A stretch of DNA of 64,000 nt from Furcasterigmium furcatum (GCA_001599815.1 BCIA01000006.1:4094961-4158960), one strand, 5' to 3'. Numbered from the stretch's first letter, positions 11,632 to 22,248 are shown. Translations and numbers: made by a program. The notes: generated by a model from the letters alone, not told the origin.

Positions 11632-12136
11632 ATAACGTGACGATGTTGAGCCTTCCCATGGGCGCAAAGGTCTGATTAGACTCCTTGGCGCTTTAGGAGA
11701 GCTGATGCTGGGTCTTAGACCCCTTAATGTTGTTGCTCTTGGGATGCAGCCTCAGGGTTGCGGCGTTGGTGGTGCCGACGGTCGACATTTTCCTACCGAT
11801 ATAGACACTTTGCATATAATAGACCTTTTCTGTATAACACAGCTGATCAAGGATATGACGCGAGACTGTCAACATGCGTCTGGGCGTGGCTGTTGTGATG
11901 GAATCCATGAAGTTCACCGTTGTTGAAGTGGAAACCGAGGCTTGTCGCCAATTGCTGAAGGACAAGGGGCGTTTCTCGCTTACATAAGCACAACACAGCT
12001 GGATGTCGAAATGTGGAGATCAATTCGGCCAATCACAAATAGCATTCGCAATGGACAATGATTTTTTGGCGACATTCGAGATCACCTCAGTCGAACGAAG
12101 CATCCTGTCCATCCTCTACCACCACCAAATTCCGCC
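11632..12136. other. Intergenic region, no gene seen
   Basis: About 0.5 kb holding the SDR 3' UTR and the uL23m promoter. Only short unsupported ORFs are present. Confidence 0.4.
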
Positions 12137-12780
12137 ATGTCACAATCAGCAACAGGGGCGTTAGCCCGGGCGCTCCCTTCCTTCAAGCTCGGCAAGAAGA
12201 AGGTTTTCCTGTACGTTCACTCCGGCAGCCACCCTCCGATTCCCTGGCTCTTCCAGATCTAAGCATCAAGATGGCCGTACTGACCTTCGCCAGCCCAACA
12301 CACGTGGTCACCATGCTCCGCCGCCCAGCGCACCCTCCGACCTGGGCCACCTTCCAAGTCCCCCTCCGATTCAACAAGTTCGATATCCGCGACTATCTCT
12401 GGAACCTCTACCGCGTCGAGTCCGTCCGCGTGCGATCCTGGGTCAAGCACTCGCCCCTCGAGCGTATCGGCGGCCGCGTGTCCCGCCCGCCCATGACGAA
12501 GATCATGACCGTCGAGATGACACAGCCGTTCGTCTGGCCCGCAGAGCCCGAGGACAAGGAGCCGTGGCACAACAAGATGTTCCGCGCGCGGCAGAAGGCG
12601 CAGGATACCCAGCGGAGCCAGCAGATCGAGTCGCAGCGGGGCATCCTGCCCGTGCCGAGCAAGGTCGCGGAGGGAACGGCAGCGCGGAAGAGTCTGCGCA
12701 AGGCGGCTGAGGCGCTGCTGAAGGGAGAGAAGGAATGGACGACCGACGCGAAGCTGGACAGCAAGTGGGCGAGCAAGTGA
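12137..12780 (+). CDS. mrp20: Mitochondrial large-subunit ribosomal protein uL23m (yeast Mrp20 type)
   Basis: Exons 12137-12210 and 12294-12780 (83-nt intron, GTACGT..GCCAG, phase 2) give 186 residues. Exon 1 encodes a basic start ending GKKKVFL, and the splice continues into PTHVVTMLRRPAHPPTWATF. The L23 fold then follows, with FNKFDIRDYLWNLYRVESVRVRSWV, the strand-helix unit that sits near the exit tunnel of the mitoribosome. Fungal uL23m proteins carry this PTW segment and a long Lys/Arg-rich C-terminal extension, both seen here. An in-frame upstream reading of exon 2 with no intron gives an unrelated Ser-rich N-terminus, so the spliced model is preferred. The protein should be imported into mitochondria. 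Confidence 0.88.
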
Positions 12781-12899
12781 GGGAGCTGCGTTTCTGCGGA
12801 GCGAGGAGGAAGACTGTACCATATACACAGGCATAGGCGCGCGACTGCACGCTTTGTACAACAATGGAATCATAGACAATGGTTGTCGGGTATCATTGG

Positions 12900-13943
12900 T
12901 TATTGAGCTGATCTATCCTCGGCCACGGAGAGGGTCCTCGTGACTTCATCGCTGTCTGTCTGGACCCAGCAGTCCGCCTGCTGGAACCGCAGCACCTCGT
13001 TTCCCCAACTCCACCAACCCGCCGTCAGATTCCGAGCGAAGATTTCCAGACCCCGGAAACCGGACGGCAAGATGCCGTCAAACAGGCCCCGTAGCGCCGG
13101 CTTCCGCGAGTGCAGATCGGGTACTGCGAGAAGCACTCTTTCGGAGACCTTGATGCCGCTTCCTATCCTCCGAGCCACGATGAGGCGTTCCCAGGGCTTC
13201 CGCCATGTAGAATCAACGGGATACACGGTTTTACCCTCTGAAGTGATCTTGAGCCACGTCCACTCGGCTGCGACTTCAAGGCCCCAATCAGAAAGAAGCC
13301 CACTGCCCGGGGTGGTCAGAAGGTCATTGAGGCTGGGTCTGTTAGTGATCCAGATGGCAACCAAGCCGTCCGCGGCGAGATGAGACGGAATTGGTATCTG
13401 GGACAACAGCTCCCGGGTCTCAGGGAGACCGGCGAGGGTTTCGTAGCCGCCTCTCTTCCGCTTGGCAGAACGGTTTGGCCAAGGAGGGTCGAGAAGGATC
13501 AGATCAAAGACTGGAGCCGTCGAGGCAAAGTCATTGCGTCTCTCCTGGATGGTTCCCTGAAAATGCATGGAGTGCTCCGGGATGAAGGCCGCCGTGTCGG
13601 TTCGGGTGTCCTTGGGAGAGACGGTGACACGGGGAAGACAGAATGGCCCATCATAGGACGTCCTCACAGTCTCGAGGGCCCTGTCAACGGTGGCACCGGT
13701 CATGAGATCTGCCAGAAGAGCCGCGGGGGCCTGGTCATGCCGGCGTGCATCTGCGTCCTTGGGCTCCGGAGTCGGAAACGGGGCTGAGAGGGGCTCAGCC
13801 GAGAGAAGACGCCGACTTGGGGCCTGGCCAGACAAGACCTGGGCTTCCTCGAGAGACCGGGGGATGTCTACCACGAAGACGGTACTGTCCTGGCATTTGA
13901 ACAAAGTGGACGAAGCCGTCTGTGACATCTCTTCAAGAGGCAT
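12900..13943 (-). CDS. MT-A70 family N6-adenine methyltransferase, METTL4-like
   Basis: An intronless 347-residue frame. The catalytic motif DPPW lies at residues 152-155 (FDLILLDPPWPN), followed by a KRKRGGYETL loop and VAIWITNRPSL. Downstream WTWLKITSEGKTVYP and RKPWERLIVARR fit the METTL4 branch of the MT-A70 family rather than the METTL3/METTL14 branch. The C-terminus (SRKPALRGLFDGILPSGFRGLEIFARNLTAGWWSWGNE) is the usual SAM-domain end of this branch. METTL4 relatives methylate adenines in U2 snRNA (m6Am) and, in some reports, DNA (6mA); the fungal substrate is not settled. The N-terminal 140 residues are divergent. An alternative start at Met6 is possible. The gene ends 119 bp from the converging uL23m gene. 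Confidence 0.85.
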   Translation of the reverse strand: MPLEEMSQTASSTLFKCQDSTVFVVDIPRSLEEAQVLSGQAPSRRLLSAEPLSAPFPTPEPKDADARRHDQAPAALLADLMTGATVDRALETVRTSYDGPFCLPRVTVSPKDTRTDTAAFIPEHSMHFQGTIQERRNDFASTAPVFDLILLDPPWPNRSAKRKRGGYETLAGLPETRELLSQIPIPSHLAADGLVAIWITNRPSLNDLLTTPGSGLLSDWGLEVAAEWTWLKITSEGKTVYPVDSTWRKPWERLIVARRIGSGIKVSERVLLAVPDLHSRKPALRGLFDGILPSGFRGLEIFARNLTAGWWSWGNEVLRFQQADCWVQTDSDEVTRTLSVAEDRSAQ

Positions 13944-14651
13944 TGCAGCTGGTTCATCGGGTGCTTGATCTGGGAGCCGGCGGTGTCCGGGCCGTCAACC
14001 TCGCTCCCCACGGGGATGGAGGATGGGCGCCAGCTAGTCGGTCAGCCTCAAGATCGACTGGGGGCACCGCTACATCCGCGCTGGAAAGCCGATCATGCCC
14101 TAACGAACCGAAGCTGGGCAGAAGAGGAGGAAGCGTGGTGGCGGGGCTCTCTGTGGCGTGTAGGCGGTGGTTGATTACAAAAATTCCCCCGCGCTGTCAT
14201 TTGACTCGGCACCGCGGCAATCTTCGGCTCGGGGGTGCTGAATTGCTCTTTCCCGTGTCCCGGCCGGGTCCACATTTATCCCCCAGCGAGACAGCAGGCA
14301 CGCACTCCCGCGCTTTCCCTGCCAGATTTGCTGCGGCGATGCATTTTATGACGTTCCCACGCCGCTCCGTCGCAAGCCGGAATCCAAGACCCCGATTTCC
14401 CTTGCCGACTTACGAACTTGCACTTGTAAAACACCAACATCCACACTCTCGCACCCCTCTCGACATTTCCTTTCTCACATTCACCCACGCATTGAATTCC
14501 TGAGCGTAGCATCTTGGCTCTCATCCGTCCTGTTTCACGCCCTTCCGACGCGCACGAGACAAAGGCCCCTTCTCGGCATGACTCTCCGGTAGCAAGCAGC
14601 GAGACAGCCAGGAACACAGCGACACCGCGCCGATCTCCCGACGATACGGGA
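13944..14651. promoter_or_regulatory. Divergent promoter between the MT-A70 gene and the CoA carrier gene
   Basis: About 0.7 kb. An open frame runs from about 14514 into the carrier gene, but it starts from a TTG and its composition is unlike the carrier, so it is read as 5' leader. No other gene is seen. Confidence 0.4.
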
Positions 14652-15876
14652 ATGCCGCAAGCAGCACTATTAGAGGATGCATCCGCGATGGCGGGCGCAA
14701 AGGATGCAATGCTCTCCAGAGTAGAGAAGAAGACGATCACGAACCCCGCCCTCCCTCCGGCCGCCGACGACACGATACAGCTGCGAAAGAAGGCTCAAAC
14801 CTTCGACTACCTATGGCGGTCCGGTGTAGCCGGCGGCCTGGCTGGCTGCGCAGTACGTTCCCCTTGCGAGACTCTTAGAAATCCTGCATCATAACTGACA
14901 CGCCCCCCTCATCCTCCAGGCCAAGACCGTCGTCGCACCCCTCGATAGAGTCAAGATCCTCTTCCAGGCCAGCAGCCCCCAGTTTGCGAAATACACCGGC
15001 TCGTGGTTTGGCGTTGCGACGGCCATGCGCGACATCTACGGACAAGACGGCGTCCTCGGTCTCTACAGGGGGCACTCGGCCACATTACTACGAATCTTCC
15101 CTTATGCCGGCATCAAGTTCCTTGCGTATGAGCAGATCCGCTCGGTCATTATCCGTCGCAAAAGCCAGGAAACCTCTTTCCGCCGATTCATTAGCGGTTC
15201 GCTCGCCGGTGTTACGTCGGTCTTCTTCACATATCCGCTCGAGGTTATTCGTGTTCGACTAGCCTTTGAGACGAAACACGGCCACTCGACTCTCACTTCA
15301 ATCTGCCGGAGCATATATAACGAGCAACCATTCTCCCAGCCGCCGCCGCCAAAAGTTTCGAGCTCGGCGGCACCAGCAGCTGCCGAAGCCGTCAATGCCT
15401 CAATAAGCGCTGTGCCCAGGACCGGCCTCATCAACTTCTACCGAGGCTTCACGCCAACTATCCTGGGAATGCTTCCCTACGCTGGCATGTCCTTCCTTAC
15501 CCATGACACTGTGGGTGACCTGCTCCGCCGCCCTGGCGTCAGGGAGTACACCACGCTTCGGAAACCCAAGAACCACCCACCGGGCAAGGCCGCTCCCCTG
15601 CGGTCCTGGGCAGAGCTCTTCGCTGGCGGTGTCGCCGGTCTGGTGTCCCAGAGCGCCTCGTACCCGCTCGAGGTTATCCGCCGGAGGATGCAGGTGGGCG
15701 GCGCCGTTGGCGACGGCAGGAGGCTACGGATCCGCGAGACGGCGGCCTTGATCTTCCGCGAGCGGGGCTTCAAGGGCTTCTTCGTCGGCCTGACCATCGG
15801 TTATGTGAAGGTTGTTCCCATGGTAGCAGTGAGCTTCTACACGTACGAGCGGGCCAAGGCCTGGTTCGGCATCTGA
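14652..15876 (+). CDS. leu5: Mitochondrial carrier, Leu5/SLC25A16-SLC25A42 type (CoA transport)
   Basis: Exons 14652-14852 and 14920-15876 (67-nt intron, phase 0) give 385 residues. Three carrier repeats are seen, each with its Px[DE]xx[KR] signature: PLDRVK right after the splice, PLEVIR in TYPLEVIRVRL, and PLEVIRRRMQ in the third. The paired GG and YRG elements (GLYRGHSATLLRIFPYAG and FYRGFTPTILGMLPYAG) are typical of the Leu5/Graves-disease-carrier group, which moves coenzyme A into the mitochondrial matrix. An insertion of about 45 Ser/Ala/Pro-rich residues sits between repeats two and three. The start is the first in-frame ATG (MPQAALLED). About 65 residues precede the first transmembrane helix and may be disordered. 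Confidence 0.85.
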
Positions 15877-16306
15877 GCATGGCGTGGTTGGGGGATGTAG
15901 GCGCATATTTTTTCCTTTGTCATGATTTGACCAAATACCACGATGCTGGGGGCGTTTGGGGCGGTTTACTGCAAGCATCAACAGGTCGTTTAGAGGGACG
16001 ATTTTCTTGGTTATCGATGTCACGGATAAGCCACCGTACTGGCTGGTGTTTGGGTTAAACCTCGATCCTACATATACTGAAGACAGAATACAACGGTACA
16101 TCACCCGGAATTGAGCATACCCGTCCTCGAAAGATGGAGTCCTGTGAATCCGAAGAGCCAAATAGGACACGGGAGATAACATCCTAAATGTATGATTTAA
16201 TCCAAACCGTATTGCCTGGTCATGTATTACTCACACCTCCTTTTCGAAGTGGGACATCAATATTCCAACCACAACTCCCCAACATATGACCCTTTCATCA
16301 TGCCTG
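15877..16306. other. Convergent intergenic region, no gene seen
   Basis: About 0.43 kb of AT-richer sequence between converging genes, presumably two 3' UTRs. Confidence 0.4.
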
Positions 16307-17919
16307 CTACGCAGGAACATCCTCGGTCTTCTGCAACAGGCCAGTTCCGCGACTCATGAGTGCCGCAGTACCAAATGCAGAAGCTGGGTCCAGAGACACA
16401 GGCCCCTTCTCTGCGATGGCATCCACCGCGGCCATATCCTCTGAGTTGCCCTCAGAGCTGGTGTCAGTCAACCCACTGCTCGTGCCAGTCTCAGTATCGT
16501 CACTGGGGGAAGACCCCCCGGAACTGCTCGTACACAATCCTGTCGCCTCCTCGACGGGTGTCGCGTTGACGGTATACCCGGTATCGCTCGCGTCAACGTA
16601 CGCCTCGACACCGGCTCCGCAGCGGGGATACTCGGCCATGAGCTCCTTATGACGCCGCAGGGCGGCGCACATGGTTGCATCGTCAATGTCGTTCAGGAAC
16701 ACGCACTTGCCGAGGGGCGAGGGGACGGCGGCGCGCAGCCTGCCGTCGCGAGTCTTGAGGATGGCCGCCGTGGCCTTGTCGAGGAGGGCCTCGTCGAACT
16801 GGGGGTGGTCCATGGACAGACCGGCGCGGGAGAAGAGGGCCAAGATGCGCCGGTGGTCGGAGTCGGAGAGCTTGCCGAGGATGTTGGCGAGGGTGGCCGA
16901 GTAGGCCATGTCAATGGAGATGGCGTGGCCGTGGCGGAGGGGTGTTTCGGGGACCAGTTCGTGGAGGGGAGACCAGCTGGGCGGTGTCAGCACGGGATTC
17001 TCGTTCTTCATCTTTGTTTCAGTGAAAAGGGCTACGAAACATACGTGTGCCCATAGGCGATGACACGGTCGAGCATAATCTCATGCAGATTCGGCGTCTC
17101 GAGCTTGAGCATCTCATAGATGCCAGCTCTGTTGATTTCGTCCGCTGCGGCGCGGAGCTCGTCACTTGCGCCGTCGGTGCGGCCGAAGCCCGTCTGGATC
17201 AGCCCCTCGCAGTACCTGTCGAGCAGGTTGAAGGTGGGAAGATGGGAGCAGGTCGAGATCTTGATGAGCTCTGCGAAGCCGTTGCGGATCTGGGCGACGG
17301 GAAGGGTACGCAGGAAGGAGAAGTCGAGGAACGTGTGACAGGGGGCGTGGTAGGCGCCGAGACGGTTCTTGTATCGGCCATAGTTGACGGCGACTTTGAT
17401 ACTCACCGAGGCGTCGATGAGGCCGATGACGGTGGTAGGGATACGGATGTACGGCGTGCTGCGCCGGTAGGCCGCGCAGGCGAAGCCGGCTACGTCCGTG
17501 ACGAGCCCTCCGCCGACGACAAGGACGGGTTCCTTTGAGGTGTCGGTTAGTTTCGAGTAGTACTGTCGACGGAGAGGATGCTTGCGTACCTTGCGGTATA
17601 TGCCAAAGTCGGTCATGGTGTCGACAATCGACAGAAGCGTCTCAACTGACTTGGCCTTCTCGCCAATCATGGTCTTGTGAACCCGCAGCTCGATGCCGTG
17701 GTGGTCAAAGTATGCCTGCATCTCCTCGCCATAGAGGTTGAAGATGTTCAGGTCCATGATGGCGAGGCAGCGCTGCCACCGCGTATAGCAGTCGGCCAGC
17801 TGGTGGTTCTGAGGCTGGAAGATGCCATCAAGGAACTCAAAGTCATACTCTATCTTTTCATACCCACAGACAGAGAACCCCTTCTTGGTGGGCTCGACCG
17901 TGGCCTTCATGTCCGACAT
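16307..17919 (-). CDS. Sugar-phosphate cyclase, demethyl-4-deoxygadusol synthase (DDGS)-like
   Basis: Exons 17919-17045 and 16976-16307 (68-nt intron, phase 2) give 514 residues. It belongs to the 3-dehydroquinate synthase superfamily: NAD loop GGGLVTDVAGFACAAYRR, the PTTVIGLIDASVSIKV segment, and metal ligands Glu in GFAELIKIS and two His in YGHTWSPLHE (completed by the splice) and LRHGHAISID. The KNRLGAYHAP segment places it with the sedoheptulose-7-phosphate cyclases, which make 2-epi-5-epi-valiolone or demethyl-4-deoxygadusol, rather than with shikimate-pathway DHQS, which in fungi is part of the AROM protein. In fungi this branch is usually DDGS, the first enzyme of mycosporine synthesis. 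About 85 C-terminal residues form a Ser/Thr/Asp-rich tail outside the enzyme fold. It is divergent from an O-methyltransferase gene. Confidence 0.85.
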
Positions 17920-19060
17920 GGTGAGGAGAGGAGAGGAGAGTATTGAGGTCCTGCAACAAGGGCTGATGGTGTTGAAGCTTAGAAAGATGCAGGGACGGAT
18001 AAATTTGGTGATGCTACTGAGGCGAGGAAGGATAACGGGGAACGGGAGGTGTTTGTGAGTGTTGAGAGAACCCCTTTTCAGTTATTTAGTCTGCCCAGGG
18101 GCCGGAGCTTCTCTGCTGCCCCCGCCGTCAGCCAAGGTGTGAGGATCACCGGACTGAGACCATGAGGGGCTTCTGCGCAAGCACGTAGATGAGTGTACAC
18201 ATCATCACTTGCGCTGTCGATGTGTGGCTGTTATTGTCTAACGTGTGGAGCTGGGGGCATGGCTGGGCCATGTAGTCAAGACTCGTAAGTCGCAGGCATT
18301 TGGACCCAGGGTGAAGGTCGCCTATACTTTGACGACTTCTCTCGTGTCCGTGAACGATACTGAAACTCCACGTATCATCGACAGGTCAACGGCGTACGCA
18401 ATTCTGGCAAGCGTTGGGCCGGATCCGGACGAGGCCAGCAAGCGTGCGGTCCGTCGAGTGACAAGCAGGTCGCTCGCCATCTGGAATAGTAAGTCGAGAA
18501 TGAAGAAATGGGTTTTGCTCTGCCAAATCCCATGTTTCTGGATGCAAATAGTCGTTATCATCATTATCGGTCTTAGACGGGAGCTAGGAGATATAGATCG
18601 ATCGCGGACTGTCGCCGGCTCAGAGGTGCATGGGGCTGGTGTTGAGATCACGCTCTGGCTGCAGGCTCCCCAAGATCGGTCAGCCCGAGTCAATTCGTCT
18701 CCGGAGTCTCTTCCGAGCGATCTGGCCACAATCTAACACTAGTTCGTAATAGACGGAGATATTCTGGGAGCTCTGCCCTGGACGGAGACTCAATTACGCC
18801 TCGACGCGATCTGATGTTGCGCGAGGCACATGTGCGCGTCATCGCTAGCCCGAGATGGCGCGAAAACACCTGACTTGGACGTCTTCGTTGGAGATGTGAA
18901 ACCTCCGGCCACTACGGCGAGTTTCGTGGGACTACTCGAGATAGGGGCGGAGTGGCTTTTGCCTGGCCGCCGGCTGGGGTAGCGTTGAGCACATACTTAC
19001 TTGAGGCCAGGGAAGATTCATCTCTCCGCTTCTCCTTGCCGACTGACTGAGTCCCCCAAA
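17920..19060. promoter_or_regulatory. Shared divergent promoter of the cyclase and O-methyltransferase genes
   Basis: About 1.14 kb separates the two start codons. The ORFs inside it overlap on both strands and look like chance. A common control region for a two-gene pathway is plausible but no defined operator was identified. Confidence 0.4.
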
Positions 19061-20036
19061 ATGTCTCCATTCGACCAGAGCAAGGCGTATGCCGAGCAAG
19101 AAACCGTCTTCTTCGACGACGGGAGAGAAATCGAGCTCCTTCATTTTGTCTACAACCAGCCCGACCTGGACGACCTTCGAGGCTCTCCGCCACGAGTCCT
19201 CCAAGCTATCGACGAGTATGGGAGAAAGAAGAAGTATCTCATGAACGTCGGCGAGGACAAGGGCAGGATTGTCACAGACTTAATAGCTAAGGTCAAGCCG
19301 AAGGTCATGGTGAGTAGGCCCTGGGACCTTCCTCCCGCGCCCAGCAATGCCTATTTTAACCATTCTTCAGGTTGAATTGGGCGGCTACGTGGGCTACTCC
19401 AGCCTCCTCTTCGGCGATGCCCTCCGCAAGGCCGGCGGCCAGCGCCTCTATAGCCTAGAGCGCAATCCAGAGTTCGCGGCCGTCGTGGCCTCCCTCGTCG
19501 ACCTTGCAGGCCTCAGCGACATCGTCAAGGTCATCGTCGGGCCCAGCGACAGGTCTCTCAACCGTCTCCATGCGTCCGGTAGCCTCACGACCATCGACCT
19601 CTTGTTCCTCGACCACTACAAGCCGGCGTATCTGCCAGACCTCAAGCTCTGCGAGCAGCTTCGCCTCGTGAGGCCGGGTTCCGTCCTTGCGGCGGACAAC
19701 GTCATTAAGCCCGGAAACCCGCCCTATCTTGAGTACGTGCGGAGCTCAGTCGAGGAGAAAAAGGCGGCTGCTGCGAGAAATTCGAGAGAGGGCGACGTGC
19801 AGGACGATTTTGAGGAGAGATACTCGCGGCAGTATGAGAAGAGAGAGGGATTCGAGAAGTTGGACGGGGCAGTAATTGGAAACCCGAAACTGGAGTATGT
19901 CAGCGAACTTATCAACAGCTTTGAGCCCACGGGTGTTCCGGTAAGCCATCAGGACCACGTCCGACAATATTGCTGCTGGCTGACCACATCACAGGACGGT
20001 GTAGAGATTACAAGATGCGTCGGAGAAGAGACGTAG
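19061..20036 (+). CDS. Catechol-O-methyltransferase-like SAM-dependent O-methyltransferase
   Basis: Exons 19061-19309, 19371-19940 and 19995-20036, all phase 0, give 286 residues; introns are 61 and 54 nt. It is a class I SAM methyltransferase of the COMT kind: SAM loop VELGGYVGYSS formed at the first junction, YSLERNPEFAAVV, metal and catalytic residues in LFLDHYKPAYLPDL, and ADNVIKPGNP. The last exon adds DGVEITRC, the normal COMT end, which supports the tiny third exon. A Glu/Lys/Arg-rich insert of about 35 residues follows the ADN motif. COMT enzymes methylate vicinal hydroxyls with Mg2+. Next to a DDGS-like cyclase, a natural candidate substrate is demethyl-4-deoxygadusol, whose vicinal enol and hydroxyl resemble a catechol; this is inference. 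Confidence 0.82.
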
Positions 20037-21264
20037 ACGGAAAGCATTGCCAGGGGAATGAATTCGCTGGATCTTACCACATGGTCTGCTTGCGCTCGCC
20101 TTGTTTTGCTTCCTCGCAAACCCTTGTCCAAGCTTAGTCTCTAGAAGTTCTGGCGCCCGAGTGCGTATTGTTAAATTTGACATCTATGAAGTTGGACAGT
20201 TTGTGCGTACTGTTGTGTTGTAGCTCTTGTAATAGCTATATGCCAAAATCCAAGGATAATTGGTCACTACATGTTATCCTGTTGCTCTCGCTGCGGGATC
20301 TCATATGGGATACAAACAATATTGAGATCCTGATGCTCAGTGCATGTAAAAAGCCCTTCGCCCCCATGGTGGTGTCCAGGCTTCCCTCAATGACATGCTT
20401 GCACCGTAAGCTGCGCCTTAGTCTCTATTGTTGCAGACTCGCAGTAGGCCGTCATACCAGTGTTCTTTCTCAGTTCTTCGGCGACGTTCTAAAAGGTCCT
20501 GCTGTTCCAGTTCCTGAGCGCGCTGAGTTCGCGGAGATGGTAGAACGCCGGCAGGCTGGTTCGACAGGCAGGGCCGGTCAACAAACCTCGTGCCCAGTAG
20601 TAGTAGTGAGTCCAATTTGCAGGGCGCTGGGGATCCGAGCCGGATATACACAACAAGAATAAACTTGCTAGATATACTTCTAGATATATCTCTACTATTT
20701 TTACTATTAAAAGTCGCTTCCTATTAGACCAGTGTGGCGCACTGCGACACGACCTAACAGACGACCTTGTTCAGATCTTCACTGCTGCGGTCAATTATGA
20801 TAGAACTGGACCAAAACGATTGCCTCTGGTGACTATGAACTGATCTGTCTGCTATCGCGAAGTGCTTCTGAGATGAAAGAAATCCCGAAGGCGCTTGGGT
20901 CGCCTCACATTACGCCCTGCCCGTCTACACTATTATCAAGTCGTAGACTCATTCCCTAGCTCCTGATCAGTTGATCTGCCAGGGACACATCTGATCAACC
21001 AGGTTAAGATATCCAGCTAAGTAAAGCTGGGCGGGCATTTTGCCCATATCAGGAACAGGGCCCCAAACTGAAGCTGACCCAAGCGCCACCCTGGCTCAAT
21101 ACAACAGGGGTCCTGGGCCATAGCTTCTGTGGAAGTCAGCAGCTTACGCCAGGGCCAACGCGTTCCGTTCAGGCTCCCTTTTTGGCCATCTCACTTGAGT
21201 CAACATCACCATCCTTCATTCTGCCCTTAGACCATCTCGAATCTCAGAGGCAAACCCCGCAATT
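20037..21264. other. Intergenic region with a short AT-rich patch
   Basis: About 1.2 kb without a supported gene. An AT-rich patch (about 20665-20720) with repeated CTAGATATA-type words stands out from the GC-rich surroundings and may be a decayed repeat. The right end is the hydrolase promoter. Confidence 0.4.
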
Positions 21265-22221
21265 ATGACGAGCTCATTCTTCCGAGCGAAACCCCAGGAG
21301 ATAACCCTGCCCGATGGGCGAACCGTCTCCTACGGCGTCTACGGCGCCGCCAAGGACGAGCAGCCCGGCGGCGCCCCGGACATCCCCGTGGTGATCTACT
21401 TCCACGGGTTCCCCGGCAGCCACGACGAGGCATTCATGGCGCACGAGGCCGCCGTCGCCCAGGGCGTGCAGGTCGTCGCCATCGACCGCCCCGGCTTCGC
21501 GGCGTCCACGCACCAGCCCGGCCGTAAGATCGCCGACTGGCCGCGCGACGTCCTCGCCTTCGCGGACCACTTCTCTATCCCCCGCTTCGCCATCATGGCC
21601 GTCTCCGGCGGCGGGCCCTACGGCCTCGCCTGCCTCCGCGCCCTGCCCCGCGACCGCCTCGCCGGCGTGGCCGTCTGCTGCGGCATGTACCCCACCGCCC
21701 TCGGCTGCGCCGGGATGCGCCTCCCGTCCCGCGTCATGCTCACCATCACCCCGTGGGTGCCCTCGCTCGTCGCGATGCTCATGGGCGCCACCCTCTCCGC
21801 GGCCGCGCGCAACGAGGATCCCGAGGTGTTCGAGAAGACTCTTGACGGCGACCTGAAGACCATGCCGCCCTCGGACCACAAGATCCTGATGGAGAACTAC
21901 CGGGGCTGCAAGCAGGCGCTGGTGTCCAGCACGCGGGAGGCCGTCAAGCCGGGCGGCCAGGCGACGGCGCAGGAGTTCGGCCTGTTCGGCAGCCATTGGG
22001 GCTTCGAGCTGCAGGACATCGAGTTCGAGAAGGGGCGACTGGTCATGTGGCACGGGACGGAGGACACGAACGTGCCTTTCCACATGGCGAAGAAGGCGAG
22101 CGAGCTCATGCCGAACGCGGAACTGAGGGTCCTCGAGGACAAGGGGCATCTTGGAGTGGTGCTCAGCGCGGACGAGATCATGGAGACGCTCAAGGGAATG
22201 TTGGGACGAACGGGGGCATGA
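21265..22221 (+). CDS. Alpha/beta hydrolase fold protein
   Basis: An intronless 318-residue frame from ATG. The oxyanion HGFPGS motif (VVIYFHGFPGSHDE), the nucleophile elbow IMAVSGGGPYG (Ser in a G/V-x-S-x-G-type turn), an Asp in WHGTEDTNVP and a His in EDKGHLGVV form a complete Ser-Asp-His triad in the expected order. The family includes esterases, epoxide hydrolases and proline iminopeptidase-like enzymes. The cap region (CCGMYPTALGC..ARNEDPEVFEK) does not identify the substrate. No signal peptide is seen, so it is probably cytosolic. Its stop lies only 27 bp from the stop of the converging deaminase gene. It could belong with the cyclase/methyltransferase pair upstream, but nothing beyond position supports that. 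Confidence 0.85.
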   Translation: MTSSFFRAKPQEITLPDGRTVSYGVYGAAKDEQPGGAPDIPVVIYFHGFPGSHDEAFMAHEAAVAQGVQVVAIDRPGFAASTHQPGRKIADWPRDVLAFADHFSIPRFAIMAVSGGGPYGLACLRALPRDRLAGVAVCCGMYPTALGCAGMRLPSRVMLTITPWVPSLVAMLMGATLSAAARNEDPEVFEKTLDGDLKTMPPSDHKILMENYRGCKQALVSSTREAVKPGGQATAQEFGLFGSHWGFELQDIEFEKGRLVMWHGTEDTNVPFHMAKKASELMPNAELRVLEDKGHLGVVLSADEIMETLKGMLGRTGA

Positions 22222-22248
22222 ATGGCAGGCTGAATTAATGCTATAGTA

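Noticed and set aside
12058..12136. Start of uL23m at the upstream ATG in the intronless frame
   Set aside because: It gives a Ser/Pro-rich N-terminus unlike the family; the ATG at 12137 plus an 83-nt intron gives the expected basic start joined to PTHVVTM.
18245..18736. 163-residue plus-strand frame between the cyclase and methyltransferase genes
   Set aside because: Overlaps a similar-sized antisense frame, starts from a weak context and has no recognisable feature; more likely promoter DNA.
20168..20662. 164-residue plus-strand frame downstream of the O-methyltransferase
   Set aside because: Cys/Ser/Leu-rich with no family resemblance and located in AT-richer non-coding sequence.
21274..22149. 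291-residue minus-strand frame opposite the alpha/beta hydrolase
   Set aside because: Repetitive Gly/Ala/Glu/His composition and complete overlap with a gene having an intact catalytic triad.
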